24,680 bases of DNA from Gnetum montanum (lineage: Eukaryota > Streptophyta > Gnetopsida > Gnetales > Gnetaceae). The DNA is taken from NCBI GenBank assembly GCA_015680685.1, contig MNCI01006837.1, positions 629,984 to 654,663 on the forward strand, read 5' to 3'. This document shows positions 10,007-20,780 of this stretch, one piece after another. Position numbers and translations under genes: made by a program. The notes under the pieces are model-generated. The model ran no database searches, was not told the origin of the DNA, and saw only the letters and a list, made by a program, of their open reading frames with translations. Each line of letters starts with the position of its first letter. Position 1 is the stretch's first letter.

Positions 10007-10265
10007 ACGCGTCCGTCAAAGTAGCGTCGACGTGAATCTCTTCCATGGGGCAGGGATCCCGCAGAGCGTACTCCCCGACCAGGGCCAGATTCGTGGGACT
10101 CAGATTGATGACCAGAAACGGGAACCCGGTGACCTCCCCCTCCAAGAGATCCTGCCAGCTGAACACGGTTCTTTTCGCCTGTGACTTCCATTGCACTCTG
10201 TTCACCACCTCTGTCCGTGAAAAATAATTCACGTGATTGCTCACTGTAGCGTGGGCAATATTCAC

Positions 10266-11177
10266 AATACCATTTACTGTAGTTTGGTACTAGGAATTCA
10301 TAATTTTGTCTTCCAATTACTGTGACCAAAGTTTTTGATGTCCATTGACAAAAATGCAAAGAAGAACGTTTATAGCACGCTGAGTTATCATGGAATCCTT
10401 GTTTCTTAGACTATAGTATCCCTGCCAGGAGACCATCGTCAAAGCATTCCCAACTGTGATAGTTTGGCAAAGTGATTCCCAACATGCTTGTCTTTCCCAA
10501 TCGCTCTCCAAGGTCTAAAACTAGCAATACCTTAGCCCACTAACCCCTAAAATTGGCAAAGTGTAACCTCCTTTGACCATCTTTTGACCTTGTTTGGCAT
10601 TGATGTAAGTTGTTTCGACCCAACACTGCTTTATTATTAGAGTAGTTTACATTGTTTTAACATTGTTTAACCATTATATCATACAGGTGGCACTTGATGT
10701 GCTTATCTTGACATGCAAGAAATGAGCTAGGAGGATGACGAAGAAAATTTGACTAGCCTTAAAACCTAAATAAGTCCCTATCATGATGTTGTTAGACCAA
10801 GTTGACATTAAAATATCCAAACCTTGAGCCTCAAAACCATTCTACCATACAACCTTAACATCTTGAAGTAGCCTAATTACCATTGACCTTGAAGCAGGAG
10901 ACATCATAGAGGGTTCCTTGGTCAAAATTCCCATCTAAATCACAATGGTGAGGAGGAAAAAACATGAACCAAGATCCTCGCTAGAACTTAAGCTTGCTCA
11001 AGACATCATCAAACCCTTGTAAAGCAACATTAAAGCCATCACATAGTCCTTGATTACATCTAACACGTACATGTTTGCTTATAGTGTTGTTTACCATTGT
11101 TGACAGGTTGGAATGAATGACCAATGTTGATAACTTTGGGGACCTACAACAAGTGAGCCTGCATGACCTCTATCTAT

Positions 11178-11180
<3 letters not shown>
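10266..11180. other. Spacer, no gene seen
   Basis: Non-coding sequence on both strands. Short open stretches (for example 10317-10511 minus) show no family features. Confidence 0.5.

Positions 11181-11225
<45 letters not shown>
11181..11225 (+). repeat. (TC)n microsatellite, about 22 units
   Basis: Uninterrupted TC dinucleotides over 45 bases, followed by a T run. The Ser/Leu-rich open frame across it (11117-11407) is a repeat artefact. Confidence 0.97.
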
Positions 11226-11231
<6 letters not shown>

Positions 11232-12054
11232 GCTTTGTTTTCTTATTCTCTTGGAGTTGTGCTTGCAAGATGAAGTCTGGGAGTAATTGTGAAGGTGCAA
11301 CTCATTGCAAAAACAAGTTACCATGTGACCTTGATGCGCTAGATTTCATTAGCTTGTCCTGCTGTGTCAAGATACTTGCCTCATGTCACCTTCATTATCC
11401 CTCTTGAGCTACAACCCCATAACCCAATTATAACCTTCCTTACCCTAACAACAATGATGACCTATGTTTGGCACTCATGCACTATGGCCATGTGACATCT
11501 CCTTCATCATGCTTCACTATCAAGTTTGTTGAATGTAATACATCTCATCCAACAAGAAAACCAAACTAAGTTCAGCCTTGGCAATCAAACCCAATGAAGG
11601 TTTCACCCCTCAAAAAAATGAAGAAGCAAATTGTCAAAGAAGGTGAGAGGCCAATGAAGCCCAAAAGCCAAATCGAACAACTCCAAATAAGCAAAGAAAG
11701 AAGCCTAACAACCAAAGAAGCCTTGTAGCAAAGTGTTGGTTCCTCAAAAACATTACCACGTAAATAGCACTTCAAAGCATGCTAATGCATAGACATAGAA
11801 AAAAATGATCAAAGATGATTTTAAGGCTCTTCATATAGATGAATGGAAAAAGAAACTCATGTAGCTAATCCTATTTTATTACAACAAGGATAGGATGATG
11901 ATGATGACTCATTATGTCTATTTGTTTTATCGACATGATTATTTCCCTTAACCTATATAAGTGTTGATTCTAATTCTTTCAAGTGTGAATAAATAACATA
12001 AGAATAATACAGACACATAGTATACTATTATTCTTCTCTATTCACATTATCAAT
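11226..12054. other. Spacer up to the retrotransposon insertion point
   Basis: No supported gene or RNA. The five bases before the LTR (12050-12054) are TCAAT, the candidate target duplication; its partner lies beyond the window. Confidence 0.5.
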
Positions 12055-12950
12055 TGATGAAGTGTCAAAAGTCAATGCGTCGACTAGGCCGCGTATACAC
12101 GGCTGCGTCGACACGAGCCCGTCGACGTAGCCACCCTGTGTCAACGTGGCCCCGTTTACGCAACCACCTTTCCTGAATCTATAAGTATGAGGGCCTTCCG
12201 CCTCATTTAGGCATCTTTTTGAGTAGTAGTAGCGAAGCTCTTGCAATTTGTCCCAGCAATCTTTTCCAAGTGCCCGCAGCAGGTGTAAAAAAAGTGATCG
12301 GATCTTTATTCGAGCGTTGATGTATCTAAGCCCATTGGTGTGACGGAAATAAAGACGAACTATTCAAGCATACCTTGCAACATTTGGACTTAGTTATTTC
12401 ATGCATTTAATAGTTTAATATGTTTATGCTTTATTAAGTACTTGTTTATGCTTTATTAGTTACTTGTTGATTATTTAAGTTTTCATTATGATAATTTCAA
12501 TCGTTATTGTTCATTAAAAGCATAAGTACGACCATCTCGAACATAATCCAAACGCTTGGTAAGCCCAATGACGCTTAACGTCTGGTGACCCAGAAGTGTT
12601 AGGAGATGCTCAGAATGTGCTCGGAAGATGGGACCGAATACTTATGTTAGGAATAGTTAAGATTTAGATTAAGATAATTTTAGATTAATTAATATTCTAT
12701 CCTTATTTTCCAAAATGATTAGTCGCCAAAAAGATAATTTAAAAGATATAAGAATCATTAGCCTTAGTCTCACTTAACCAACGTAAACAGAGCTTCACAA
12801 GTGAGATTAGGATGACAACGACCATTCTAATCTAAGATTTCACTAGTTAGAAGTCTGGTGTATGTTAAGTGCTTATAGTCTACGAATTTCGAAAGAGTTG
12901 CACGTGAACGCTTCGTATGGTTGGGTGTAGGAATACCTAACCGCTCATCA
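12055..12950 (+). repeat. 5' LTR, 896 bp
   Basis: The left end is set by comparison with the 3' LTR: both copies begin TGATGAAGTGTC, and their upstream sequences differ. The right end is the CA before the primer binding site. U3 contains the palindrome array and TATA box. An AATAAA signal sits at 12348-12353 after the conserved GGATCTTTATTCGAGC block. The last 60 bases resemble the end of the solo LTR at 4688-5682. Open frames in it, such as 12028-12246 minus, are shadows. Confidence 0.95.
12079..12187 (+). promoter_or_regulatory. 5' LTR U3 promoter: GTCGAC/GTATAC array and TATA box
   Basis: GTCGAC cores at 12079-12084, 12107-12112 and 12121-12126, GTATAC at 12093-12098 and GTCAAC at 12140-12145 form a spaced array with GGCC-rich links. 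It ends in GGCCCCGTTTACGCAAC (12148-12164), 15 bases before the TATA box TATAAGTA (12180-12187). The 3' LTR has TATAAATA at the matching place. Regulation by a factor binding these palindromes is inference. Confidence 0.65.
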
Positions 12951-12951
12951 T

Positions 12952-12969
12952 TGGTGCCGTTGTCGGGGA
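12952..12969 (+). other. Primer binding site, tRNA-Asp type
   Basis: TGGTGCCGTTGTCGGGGA follows the LTR's CA after one base. It matches the widely used plant PBS TGGCGCCGTTGCCGGGGA (complementary to the 3' end of tRNA-Asp) except for two C-to-T changes. Confidence 0.9.
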
Positions 12970-13026
12970 CTATTAGTCTTACATGTGTCATCTGACCTTA
13001 GTGAAATTATCATTTAAGTCATTGGA

Positions 13027-14540
13027 ATGGACCCAAGGTAGAAATATTTATGAACACTAGGCAAATTCAAGTAGATAGTAAGGTACATCGATTATATGGA
13101 CCATCTAACATCCAAGATGTCTTCTCACAGGAGAGATGCATTTGAACCACCAATGTCGCAAGAATGTTGGGTGGTGTACAAACATCCTAATGAATATGTC
13201 CCTGATTTCACATTCATCCTACATCAGGATGAACATCTTCGATGGTAGGACATGGAGGGTAGCATCATGCTACTTCCCGACCAAGCAGCTCCTGTGATGC
13301 TATATCACAATCTGGGTAGATTAGGCATCCAGGACTGAGTGGCGGAGTATGTCATGGAGGACCATGACTATCGGGACTATCGTCCTATGGAGGCTGAACG
13401 GACAAGAGATCAGCAGCAGGCGGAGAGATATGAATAGTAGAAGGGGAAGCAATTCACCAACCCCTTATTCTCGCAAGAGCTACAAGACGATGGGGATCCC
13501 GTATGGCCGCAGTTCCTCCAATCAATCATTCAGAACAAACCTCCAAGTGACCACGATCCTTAAGGGGATGGAGGGCCACGTAGCAAAGCTGGGGGAGATG
13601 ATCGCGGCCGCCACCAAGGTAGATGGGGAGATCGTCTTCGGAGTGGTGGTGATGCCTCTCCTTCTTCTCCATCCTCCCCCTCTCCTGTGCCTTCCTCCAG
13701 CTCAAGCTCTAAGCGTAACAAGGGAAGGCTGGAGAGAAAGGATGGTGGTAAACAGGTTCGAAAGGGGCAACGTGAGGGAACACCTGACCAATGGTGCAAC
13801 CCTCGCTAGCATGAAAGAAGGGGTAGTAGAAATCGTCACAAACATCATAGTCCCCAACAAGACTATAATTTAAACGAGCCGTTGTTAGCTACTCGGAGCA
13901 TGCTCCAAATTGCAGAGGCAGTTCACATTCCAAGTAGGCACATGAAGGATAGTCGGATCAAGTGTGTTGACATGAAAAACATCCCCAAGTTTGAAGGGGG
14001 ATACAATTGTGATCTGCAGACCCACCTGCAGGCGTTCCATGATGCCTACACCCTACAAAACATTGATAACGATTGGCAATGGTTGAAGCTATTCCCTCAC
14101 ACACTCATCAAAGAAGCTGAAAGTTGGTACAGGGCCGTGGAGCTAGAATCAATCAGAAAATGGAGTACAATGCTTGAAATCTTTAATGACAAATATCAAA
14201 CATACTCTAGAGTGGCAAATCTAAGACGGCAAATCCAAGGTTGGAAACAACGGAATCATGAACCCTTGGATGCCGCCATGAGTAAGTATTATTCACTGTT
14301 GCATTAGTGCCCTGGCCATGGTTACTCTCAACGGGCACAGCTTCGCCACATTATTGATGGGCTCCATTTTGAAACACAAAAAACCCTTGGTGTGTATGCC
14401 AAGGGACGACTGTTGTAGCTAAGGGTCCATCAGTTGCAGTGCCCCATTGATCAAGTGGCCAAAGAGGAAGGAGAACTCAGAAAAAAGAAGAGTGTAGAAG
14501 AATTCAACCAAGACCCTTCCCTTAGGAAGAGGGAGTCCAA
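13027..14540 (+). pseudogene. gag: gag polyprotein region, broken
   Basis: One plus-strand frame runs from an ATG at 13027, 57 bases after the PBS, through about 500 codons. It contains 11 in-frame stops (eight TAG, two TGA, one TAA). The core (about 13900-14310) reads VDMKNIPKFEGGYN, LQTHLQAFHDAY, WLKLFPHTLIKEAESWYR and FNDKYQ, the pattern of the retrotransposon gag (capsid) family. Before it come an acidic segment and a Ser/Pro/Lys/Arg-rich linker. Around 14535-14560 the frame shifts by one, and sense continues in the next phase (FCNQEDESPLEAAV). Because the first codons include stops, the start may instead be the ATG near 13114. Overlapping frames such as 13349-13873 are in the wrong phase. 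Confidence 0.85.
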
Positions 14541-15600
14541 TTTTGTAATCAGGAAGACGAGTCACCTCTGGAAGCAGCGGTGAATCGGAAGACTTTACCA
14601 TTACAAAAGTTCGCATCTAAAATATCGGTAAAGGTAGATAAAATGTGGGACTCTTTGGACGAGAGATTCCAAAGTGTATTGAAAATCACAGAAGAGTCCA
14701 AAGAACAAGGTAGTGACCATGATCGGTGTAGGAAGAAGGGAGCTAAACGTGCCCAACATAAAGGTAAGGGAAAAGTTGTTGTAGCAGACTAGGTTGCAGA
14801 CTCTAACACCGAGGAGGATGATGGATGTGTTGTATGCCAATATGAGCATCCTAAGGGATGTTGTCCTATGGTGTTCCACCTTTAAGAGTCTGGGGTCTAT
14901 GCCTTGAACCCTCATTTGGCGCAGCAGTAGACACCCTGAAGGTTACCTTATCCACAAGGAAACCCCAGGCGATTCCACCAGTAGCAACAAGGATATTATC
15001 CAAGTGGAATGCCCCCACAACCGTATGAATACTTCCAACAGTGGTAGCAACCACAAGCGTGGGGGATGCCACCTCCAAGGCAGCAGTACCCTTACAAGTA
15101 GTCAGATCCTTATGGGTACTATGTTCAGCAACCAATCTCTCTAAGAGACTCTTCCAGTCATGTAGCCTTTCCCAGTTACTACCATCCCCCTAAATATTTT
15201 AGACATCCATCTCCATCACCCAGGGGGAAAAATCCACATCTCTTCTACCCTTTGTCACCTTCTTTTGCCACTCCTCTACACCACCGCTCTCAGATGCCAC
15301 CTGCTCCATTCATGCAGGGAGAAATACCGCCACAGCCACAACAACGAAACGCTATGAGGGCTGTTAACTTACAACCGACACCTCGGCTGAGTGGACTAAA
15401 ATCCAAACAACGCAAATGTCCTTTCTTCCAGCCCAATAATCTGAACACACCCCCGCCTACGCCTGTGGCCAATGCCTCTGAACCTACCAATGCCTCTACC
15501 ATCATACCACCTGAGTAGCCCTCTGCTCCTCCGCACTCCAACGTCCAAACGGTCATGCTCACACATGATGTGACCAACTAGATCAAGGCTGGTTCTCTTC
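14541..15600 (+). pseudogene. gag: gag C-terminal part: atypical zinc knuckle and Pro/Gln/Tyr-rich linker
   Basis: In the shifted frame a basic stretch (KKGAKRAQHKGKGK, about 14730-14775) precedes CVVCQYEHPKGCC (14826-14864). That is Cys-X2-Cys-X3-His-X3-Cys, one residue shorter in two gaps than the usual CX2CX4HX4C knuckle. A Pro/Gln/Tyr-rich low-complexity linker follows to about 15515, then the lead-in to protease. Nine in-frame stops, most of them TAG inside Gln-rich context (for example 14928, 14982, 15045), which suggests former CAG codons. Nucleic-acid binding is the expected role of such a region in the virus-like particle. Confidence 0.7.
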
Positions 15601-15993
15601 CCCAGAAATTGATAGATCTGGGAAGCCCCCTAATCTATCTTCAGGTGGCTAACAAGCCGTGCAAAGCTCTTATGGACTCAGGGTCAAGGGTTAATTTAAT
15701 CTCTCATGACATGTACAAGAACTGGAACCTGCCCCCGCTAAAGAGGAGTAACATCCGGCTCAAGTTAGCAGATCAATCCATCATCGTTCCCTTGGGTTTG
15801 GTGGAGGACATTGTGACCACCGTTTGTGGGTGGTCCTACCCTATTGACTTCCTAGTCATTCGTGTAGAAAATTTTAAGGGGAACTTCCCAATCATCATGG
15901 GAAGAGCCTGGCTAAGCACGGTGGATGCACGAATAGGACTCTGAGATCTATCCCTAGAAATTTCAAAGGAAAATCCTTTCAGGAAGATTGAGA
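15601..15993 (+). pseudogene. pol: Aspartic protease domain
   Basis: A 111-codon open stretch carries LMDSGSRVNLIS, with catalytic Asp-Ser-Gly at 15675-15683, preceded by LQVANKPCKA and followed by FPIIMGRAWL near 15888. This is the retropepsin layout of Ty3/gypsy proteases: D[ST]G...IPVILGR.W. The catalytic triad is intact, but TAG at 15579 and TGA at 15942 flank it. In life it would cut the Gag-Pol polyprotein. It is in the same frame as the gag tail and RT. Confidence 0.88.
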
Positions 15994-16589
15994 AGAAAAG
16001 AGTTCCATGCATCGCGTATAGTGACTTAGGGTGCAACTGTGTGCAGTAGTTATGGTCTGCTAAGCGAACATCCATTCAAGCATGCAGTCGATGTACCGAG
16101 GAATCACCAATTCAAAAATACCTGTACGCAGAAGCCACTAACCAAGAGGGCACCCAGTGGCTGACAGTTGATCCTGCTAGCAGCATATTATGCATGGAAC
16201 TGTCTGAGGGGCTACTGCAAGCCTATATTGATAGCACGGATGTGATGGAGGAGATTCATCAACAAACCTCCATCGTTGATGACCTAGATGACTGGGGAAA
16301 GCTAGAGATCCTTGAGAGCTTCAAGAAAGAGCCCCTTAAGCTAAAATCCCTACCAGCTCACTTAGAGAACACATTCTTGCAAAATGGCAAGCTGGTAATT
16401 GTCAATGCTGCCCTTGCTCCTGAACAAAAAAAGAAGTTGCTGGTGATGGTAAACAAATGGGTTGCTGCATTCGCGTGGTTCTATCCTGAGCTGACTGGAG
16501 TTGATCCTAGGATCTACCAACACTGGATCTATCTTGACCCTTCCATGAAGCCACGACGACAGCCACAAAGACGATTAAATCCCAAATTG
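15994..16589 (+). pseudogene. pol: Protease-RT connecting region
   Basis: Same frame as protease, open from 16050 to 16616. It contains acidic and amphipathic sequence and ends FAWFYPELTGVDPRI and KLKQVVKDEIE, the familiar lead-in to Ty3/gypsy RT (FAW...DL.G+.P....H.+). One TAG at 16047. Confidence 0.8.
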
Positions 16590-17400
16590 AAGCAGGTTGT
16601 AAAAGATGAAATTGAATAGTTGCTGAAGGCAGGATTTATCTATTTTGTCAGTGATAGCGAATGGGTTAGCCCACTCGTTATCGTACCCAAGAAAGGTGGC
16701 CAGTGCAGGGTCTATATTGATTTCCGGTTGCTCAACATGGTGACTTTCAAGGACCACTTCCCACTCCTGTTTGTGGACCAGGTATTGGACACCATTGCAG
16801 GACACCGATATTACAGCTTTTTGGATGGTTATAGTGGTTATAACCAAATCCAAATAGCACTAGAGGACCAGGCCAAAACTACTTTCACAAGTCCATGGGG
16901 GACTTTTGCATATAAGAAGATGCTCTTTGGTCTGTGCAATGTTCCTACGACGTTCCAATGCCTCGTCCTAAGCATCTTCCAGCAACAAATCGGTAATGGT
17001 GTAGAAGTCTTCATGGATGACTTCTCCACCTATGGTGCCACGTTTGAGCAAGCTTTGGACCATCTAGAGCATGTTCTAAAGAGGTGTGGCAAAAGAGCCA
17101 TTTGATGGTCCAGGAGGGCATTGTGCTAGGGCATCGCATCTCATCAACAGGGATCAATGTAGACCCTAAAAAGATCAGGGTCATCCAAGGAATAACCCAC
17201 CAACCAAGTACCGTCAAAGATGTGTAGTCATTCCTTGGACATACTAGTTACTACCGATGTTTCATAGAGTGCTTCTCGAAGATAGCCCGGCCATTGGTAG
17301 AGCTTACAAAAAAGGACGCTCCATTCGTTTGGACCAAGGAATGAAAATCTGCATTCTAAGAGCTAAAACAGAAACTCATAGAAGCTCCAGTTCTACGGGC
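16590..17400 (+). pseudogene. pol: Reverse transcriptase domain
   Basis: Motifs in order: KAGFIYFV, WVSPLVIVPKKGG, CRVYIDFRLLN, FLDGYSGYNQI, TSPWGTFAYK, MLFGLCNVPTTFQ and the catalytic FMDD (17010-17021), all in one frame after a TAG at 16617. FMDDFS is the form typical of Athila-like elements. At about 17098 the frame jumps and roughly nine codons are missing between LKRC and HLMVQEGIVLGH, so a small deletion destroyed the link. The next frame continues with SSTGINVDPKKI and [10 protein letters not shown] to about 17400, with stops at 17225, 17342 and 17357. At 17342 a TGA replaces the Trp expected in related elements. Confidence 0.92.
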
Positions 17401-17800
17401 ACCTAATTAGTCCAAACCTTTTCACATTATGATGGATGCCTCCAACTATGCCCTGGGAGCCATGCTTACACAATGTGACAATCAGAAACATCTATATTAT
17501 ATCCACTGTGCAAGCTGTAGCATTGTGGGTGCATAGCTGAACTATACCACCACCAAAAAGGAATTGATGGAGGTGGTGTTCGCATTAGACAAATTTTAGC
17601 AATATGTGCTCGGATATGAGGTGTTTGTGCACACAGACCATAGTGCTATCTAGTTCCTGATAAAAAAACCAACGGTGAGCCCCTGTATAATCTGGTGGCT
17701 GGTGATTCTTCAAGAGTTTGATCTTACCATGGTAGACAGAAAGGGAACTGAAAATGTGGTCACTGATCACTTGTCTCAGTTACAATGGGATGACGCAGAA
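17401..17800 (+). pseudogene. pol: RNase H domain
   Basis: Reads KPFHIMMDASNYALGAML (first Asp), LNYTTTKKELMEVVFALDKF (Glu), YEVFVHTDHSA (second Asp) and GTENVVTDHLSQL (last Asp), so all four catalytic acidic residues remain. Five TAG stops (17408, 17534, 17597, 17651 and one at the boundary of the flanking part) interrupt it. There is no second aRNH domain before integrase, unlike the Tat fragment at 935-3965. Confidence 0.88.
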
Positions 17801-19233
17801 GAGGAGGAGCCTTTATCCAATCAGTTTCCAGATGAACTTCTCTTCACAAGCACCGTTGATCCTCAAGTACCCAAGGAATCCCCTTGGTTCAACTGCATAC
17901 TCACCTACCTTACAACCCAGGAGCTGCCAAAGGAATGGAACCATCGATAGAAATAGCAGTTTCTCCATAAGGCCAAGTGTTTCATGGAAATCAACGGCCA
18001 CCTCTACAAGGTGTGCGCAAATGGCTTGGTTCAATGGTGTGTCCCTGACGATGATACACTACACGTCCTTCAAGATGCTCACGAGGGCCCTTGTGGGGGT
18101 CACTATGTTGGACGTCGAAAGGCCATTAAAATCCTGCTTGCAGGGTATTACTGGCCTACACTTTTCAGGGATGCACAATTGTTCACCCACTCCTGCAAAT
18201 GATGCCAAAGAGATGGTGGGATGTCGCTCGATTGGAGGGACCTCAACAGTGGATCCAGCCACTGGAGCCCTTCAACATCTGGGGTATCGACTTCATGGGG
18301 CCCATCACCCCCTTGTCAAACAGAAAGACATACATCATTGTGGTGGTGGACTACTGTACAAAGTGGGCAGAAGTAGCAGACGTCATCGATTGTTCTTCAA
18401 ACACCGCCACCTGATTTGTCCAGCAACAAATCGTAACTAGGTTTGGAGTGCCACATGCACTCATTTCTGATAATGGGACTCACTTCACAAGGGTCACTTT
18501 TCGAAAACTCATGCAACGCTTAGGGGTAACACATAAATTCACAACACCTTATCACCCCCAAGCCAACAGGCAGGCCGAAGTCACAAATAGGAAGATCACC
18601 AAGATCCTTACACGAATAATTAGAAAATACAAGAGGGATTGGAGTACCAAGCTCAACGATGCCCGATGGGCCTATCGCTCCACTTGTAAACTTCCTGTAG
18701 GGTACTCTCCCTATGAGTTAGTGTACGGAAAGTTGCCAACACTTCCAATCCAAGCTGAACTCTAGACACTAAACATAGCCAGTGACCTCGGTCTTGACCT
18801 ACCGCTAGCACAACGAGAACAATTAATCAATTTAAGTGTGCTAGATCAGAATCAATTAGTGGCCCTGTTTTAAAATGAAACCCACAAGGCTTATAACAAG
18901 AAATGACATGATCTTAGGATTCGGAAGGTCACATTTAGATGTGGAGACAAGGTATTGTATTGGAACCCCTCACATATATCCCAACCGACAAAGTCCCAGA
19001 CACTATGGGAGGGACCTTATATTGTCTCTGAAACCTTCCCATCTAGGGCCTTGCTCATCCACAAACCTGGGGATCCCACCAGAACACAGTTGGTTAACCG
19101 CCAACAACTAAAACCTTTCCGTGAGCTTCACACAACCAGTGTCACAACTTCGTCATTGGCTGATCATCCATGCTACATCTTTGGTGTCTCCTCCTTTCCA
19201 CCCAGTTGTGGGGGAGACCCTCATCCCTACTAA
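17801..19233 (+). pseudogene. pol: Integrase domain, DD35E, with GPY/F C-terminus
   Basis: The zinc finger has His codons at 18080 and 18101 and Cys codons at 18194 and 18203 (HX6HX30CX2C), with a TGA inside the CX2C. Near 18220-18240 the frame shifts by one. The core then has Asp at 18289 (IWGIDFMGP), Asp at 18469 (ALISDNGTHF) and Glu at 18577 (QAEVTNRK), exactly 35 residues between the last two. YELVYGKLP and the GPY/F module LWEGPYIV (about 19003-19023) follow; no chromodomain is seen. The frame ends at TAA 19231-19233. Stops at 17948, 17954, 18200, 18412, 18763, 18871 and 18904. It would have inserted the cDNA into the host genome. Confidence 0.92.
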
Positions 19234-19254
19234 TCTATTTCACTGCACCCCTCA

Positions 19255-19440
19255 CCATTTTATCATTTTTTGTTTTTCACTTTTTTGTTTTACACTTTTT
19301 TATCTTCCACTTTTTGTTTTCCATTTTTTTTCCATTTTTTGTTTTACACTTCCTTGTTTTCCACTTTTTGTCTTACAATTTTTTGTTTCCATTTTTCATG
19401 TTTTTTGTTTCCATTTTTTCATCATATTATTTGGTGTAAT
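19255..19440 (+). repeat. T-rich low-complexity block
   Basis: Repeated runs such as TTTTTGTTTTCCAC and TTTTTTGTTTTACAC in a loose ~20-base pattern. Phe-rich open frames across it are artefacts. Confidence 0.85.
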
Positions 19441-19815
19441 CATTTTTCGTTACGATGGGTATTGTAATAGTCTTCCTCGGTATCTGGCTCCCACCATTGC
19501 ATGGTTGTCCTTGAATTTTACGTTGTGTTCACTTCATAAACTCAACAGTGAGTCCATGTTATTCGCCCGTTCACCATTCCATGGTTTTCCTTTTGTTGCA
19601 CGCATGTAACCCCTTCACTTAAAAACATTTTAATTAATGTGTAACTTGTGTAGTTCCCAGACTGAGGGATGACCCAATGGTTTGAATCGGGTGTGACTTC
19701 AAGGGGAGTGCTTTATTCGTTGTTCTGTTCTATTCCCTGGGTTGTCGGCATGTCCTCACGGATTTCCTACCACTCCCAATCTCTCTCCACGGAAGCTTTT
19801 GGGCAGTTTGACCTT

Positions 19816-20010
19816 GCATGGTGTGGTCCTCACTGAAAAAATTCAAAAAAAAGACAAAAGATGCAAAAACAAAATAAACAAATAAAATGAGGATTCAAAG
19901 CACACCCCTTGTCGAACGAATGCAAACACACATGGGTCTTCGCATGGTGTGGCTCCCCCACACAAAAGAAAAGAAACACGAATCGCGGGGGAATTCAAAG
20001 CACACCCCTT
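19816..20010 (+). repeat. Partial ~100-126 bp duplication in the leader
   Basis: GCATGGTGTGG occurs at 19816-19826 and 19942-19952, each followed by A-rich sequence. ATTCAAAGCACACCCCTT occurs at 19893-19910 and exactly again at 19993-20010. The two copies differ by indels between these anchors. Confidence 0.75.
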
Positions 20011-20780
20011 AGACCCCCTCTCACGGGCCATACACTATAGTTATGGGACTTCCTTAGTCCCCTCTAGCTTCGTCCCATTTCACTTCCTTCTTCTCACGTT
20101 TCCTGGAGTGGTGGTTCTCTGTGGGGTCATTCTTGTTCCCTTGGGGGATGGTCGGGACTTCTTCTATCGCTATGAGGCCACTGTTTGTAGATGGTTTTGG
20201 GTCTAACCTCAGGAAGGTTCTACCAAGTCATTTAACCATGCTCTCACACGGGGTTTCATGTGGCCAACACTCGGAATTCCCATTCTCTCCTCTCCCTCTA
20301 TTCCCTCTTCTCTCCGTACTTACCTCACTGCCCTTTTTATGTTTTGTGTGTTCGTCGTGTTTTCTGTAAGTCTCTCATGCCTTGGCAGGTTCTCTTGGTT
20401 TGGAGTCTTCACTGGTGACACCACTTATTGGCACCTGGGCCCACGAACCTTGGTGTTGAGGGTATGCAAGGGCTACAAAGGCTATTGCCTACTATGGGAA
20501 GGACCCACCTACATATTTTTGGTTTTGCTTGTTAAGCCTCCCATTCTTTGGATTTCTTGGTTCACTGGTTTCAGTGTCCCATCGTTCGATTTCATCCTTG
20601 TAGAGTTCTTTTTCCATCCCATTCTCCAATTTTGTCTCTTTTTCACGCTTCATTTTCTTCCTCCTGTCATCAACCATGATCTGGCCTTTTCTACGCTTCA
20701 AACGCCTCAATTTGGGTTTTCAAATTCTTCATGTTGGGTGTTTTTTGGGTTGGTCAATGCTGGCTATGGGTCAATAGTGT
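20011..20780 (+). other. Leader between integrase and third ORF, no gene seen
   Basis: Open stretches here (for example 20258-20833) are Phe/Leu-rich, with no family features, and lie in T-rich DNA. I read the part from 19234 to 21227 as untranslated leader or lost sequence rather than a gene. Confidence 0.5.

Noticed and set aside
11117-11407. Plus-strand open frame with a Ser-Leu repeat
   Set aside because: It is carried by the (TC)n microsatellite.
12028-12246. Minus-strand open frames with matching copies in both LTRs (12028-12246 and 24248-24571)
   Set aside because: The similarity is that of the LTRs themselves; the frames cross the promoter and are shadows.
13349-13873. A 174-codon plus-strand open frame
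   Set aside because: It is out of phase with gag. The gag phase through the same bases has the better composition and joins the capsid core at 13882-14307.
17754-18440. A 228-codon plus-strand open frame, the longest uninterrupted one in the window
   Set aside because: RNase H and integrase motifs, including the HHCC finger and the DD35E core, are read in the other two phases. This one shows no motif.
19121-19609. Phe-rich plus-strand open frames that look like membrane proteins
   Set aside because: They follow the T-rich low-complexity block and overlap the end of integrase in another phase. No start context or family motif.
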